DNA of 6,092 bases. Origin: Lachnoclostridium sp. UBA6475 (GTDB lineage Bacteria > Bacillota > Clostridia > Lachnospirales > Lachnospiraceae). A program made the position numbers and the translations under genes. Shown here in pieces: positions 5,949 to 6,092 of this stretch. Under the pieces are notes generated by a model that was given only the letters and a program-made list of their open reading frames with translations, was not told the DNA's origin and did not search any database. Each line of letters opens with the position of its first letter. Position 1 is the first letter of the stretch. Location: assembly GCA_002435545.1 (NCBI GenBank), contig DJNB01000235.1, positions 1-6,092 of the forward strand, written 5' to 3'.

Positions 5949-6092
5949 GAGCAGCACGGTAAGCCGAGTTCTGTCGTTGGATGATCATCTATCTGGTCCT
6001 GCTGTTACCAGCAGGCTCTAGCGACCTACCCGAAAGCACGACGGGCCGCCGTATCGCTTTCTGTTCGGTCTTGCTTCGGATGGGGTTTACAT
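5949..6092 (-). ncRNA. rnpB: RNase P RNA, type A, 3' portion (5' part outside the window)
   Basis: This is the catalytic RNA that cuts the 5' leader from tRNA precursors. About 144 nt of its 3' part are present. Reading the minus strand from the right edge, GTAAACCCCATCCGAAGCAA matches conserved region IV. GGGTAGG (6025-6031) corresponds to the L15 element that pairs with the tRNA CCA end. CCTGCTG-GTAA-CAGCAGG (5998-6015) is stem P18 with a GNRA loop. GACAGAACTCGGCTTACC (5958-5975) is conserved region V, whose ACAGAAC strand takes part in P4. The order matches E. coli rnpB closely, and type A is usual for Clostridia. The last bases, GTGCTGCTC (5949-5957), should be the 3' arm of P1, whose 5' partner is not visible. 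The exact 3' end is uncertain by a few bases. I see no intrinsic terminator between it and the aminopeptidase gene. Confidence 0.96.

Noticed and set aside
5916..5957. Fourteen-codon extension of the aminopeptidase to the ATG at 5957
   Set aside because: It would run into the P1 arm of RNase P RNA and lacks a ribosome binding site; the ATG at 5915 has one.
5998..6015. Perfect 7-bp hairpin considered as a terminator
   Set aside because: It has no U tract on either strand and corresponds to P18 of RNase P RNA with its GNRA loop.
1..6092. A novel multi-gene system such as defence, secretion or a mobile island
   Set aside because: Every coding region falls in a housekeeping or widely distributed family, gene junctions are tight and unscarred, and no terminal repeats, integrase, transposase or CRISPR repeats were seen.

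Overview
The window looks like ordinary core chromosome of a low-to-mid GC Clostridia bacterium, most likely Lachnospiraceae. I infer this from three things. The RNase P RNA is type A rather than the Bacilli type B. The exonuclease has a C-terminal half that I recall from Lachnospiraceae homologues. Ribosome binding sites are strong (AAGGAGG, AGGAGGAG) and promoters are sigma-A-like. I do not name a genus.

Layout from right to left on the minus strand: the 3' part of rnpB (RNase P RNA, cut by the right edge), then about 33 nt, then a 664-residue M29-family metallo-aminopeptidase, then 32 nt, then purE. purE ends in a good intrinsic terminator that lies inside the 3' coding end of the convergent plus-strand gene. 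That plus-strand gene (2271-3389) encodes a DEDDh, YprB-type RNase H-like exonuclease and overlaps purE tail to tail by 14 bp. It is divergent from a minus-strand cardiolipin synthase gene (cls, 509-2086). The two share a 184-bp intergenic region with a recognisable promoter in each direction. cls is followed after 12 nt by ruvA, which starts at GTG and runs off the left edge after 165 codons.

There are thus three probable transcription units: (rnpB)-aminopeptidase-purE, leftward; the exonuclease, rightward and alone; and cls-ruvA-(probably ruvB), leftward. The genes do not form one pathway: tRNA 5' maturation, peptide turnover, purine synthesis, nucleic acid processing, cardiolipin synthesis and Holliday junction processing sit side by side.

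I see no mobile element, CRISPR array, tRNA, toxin-antitoxin or defence module, and no evidence for an undescribed multi-gene system. The points worth a second look are modest: the purE terminator buried in a neighbouring gene, a structured cls leader, an Asp-to-Glu change in the second HKD motif of Cls, an uncharacterised N-terminal region on the aminopeptidase, a Cys-rich C-terminal half in the exonuclease, and the very short gap between rnpB and a protein gene. All coding and RNA calls come from reading the sequence and from family knowledge; no search was run.
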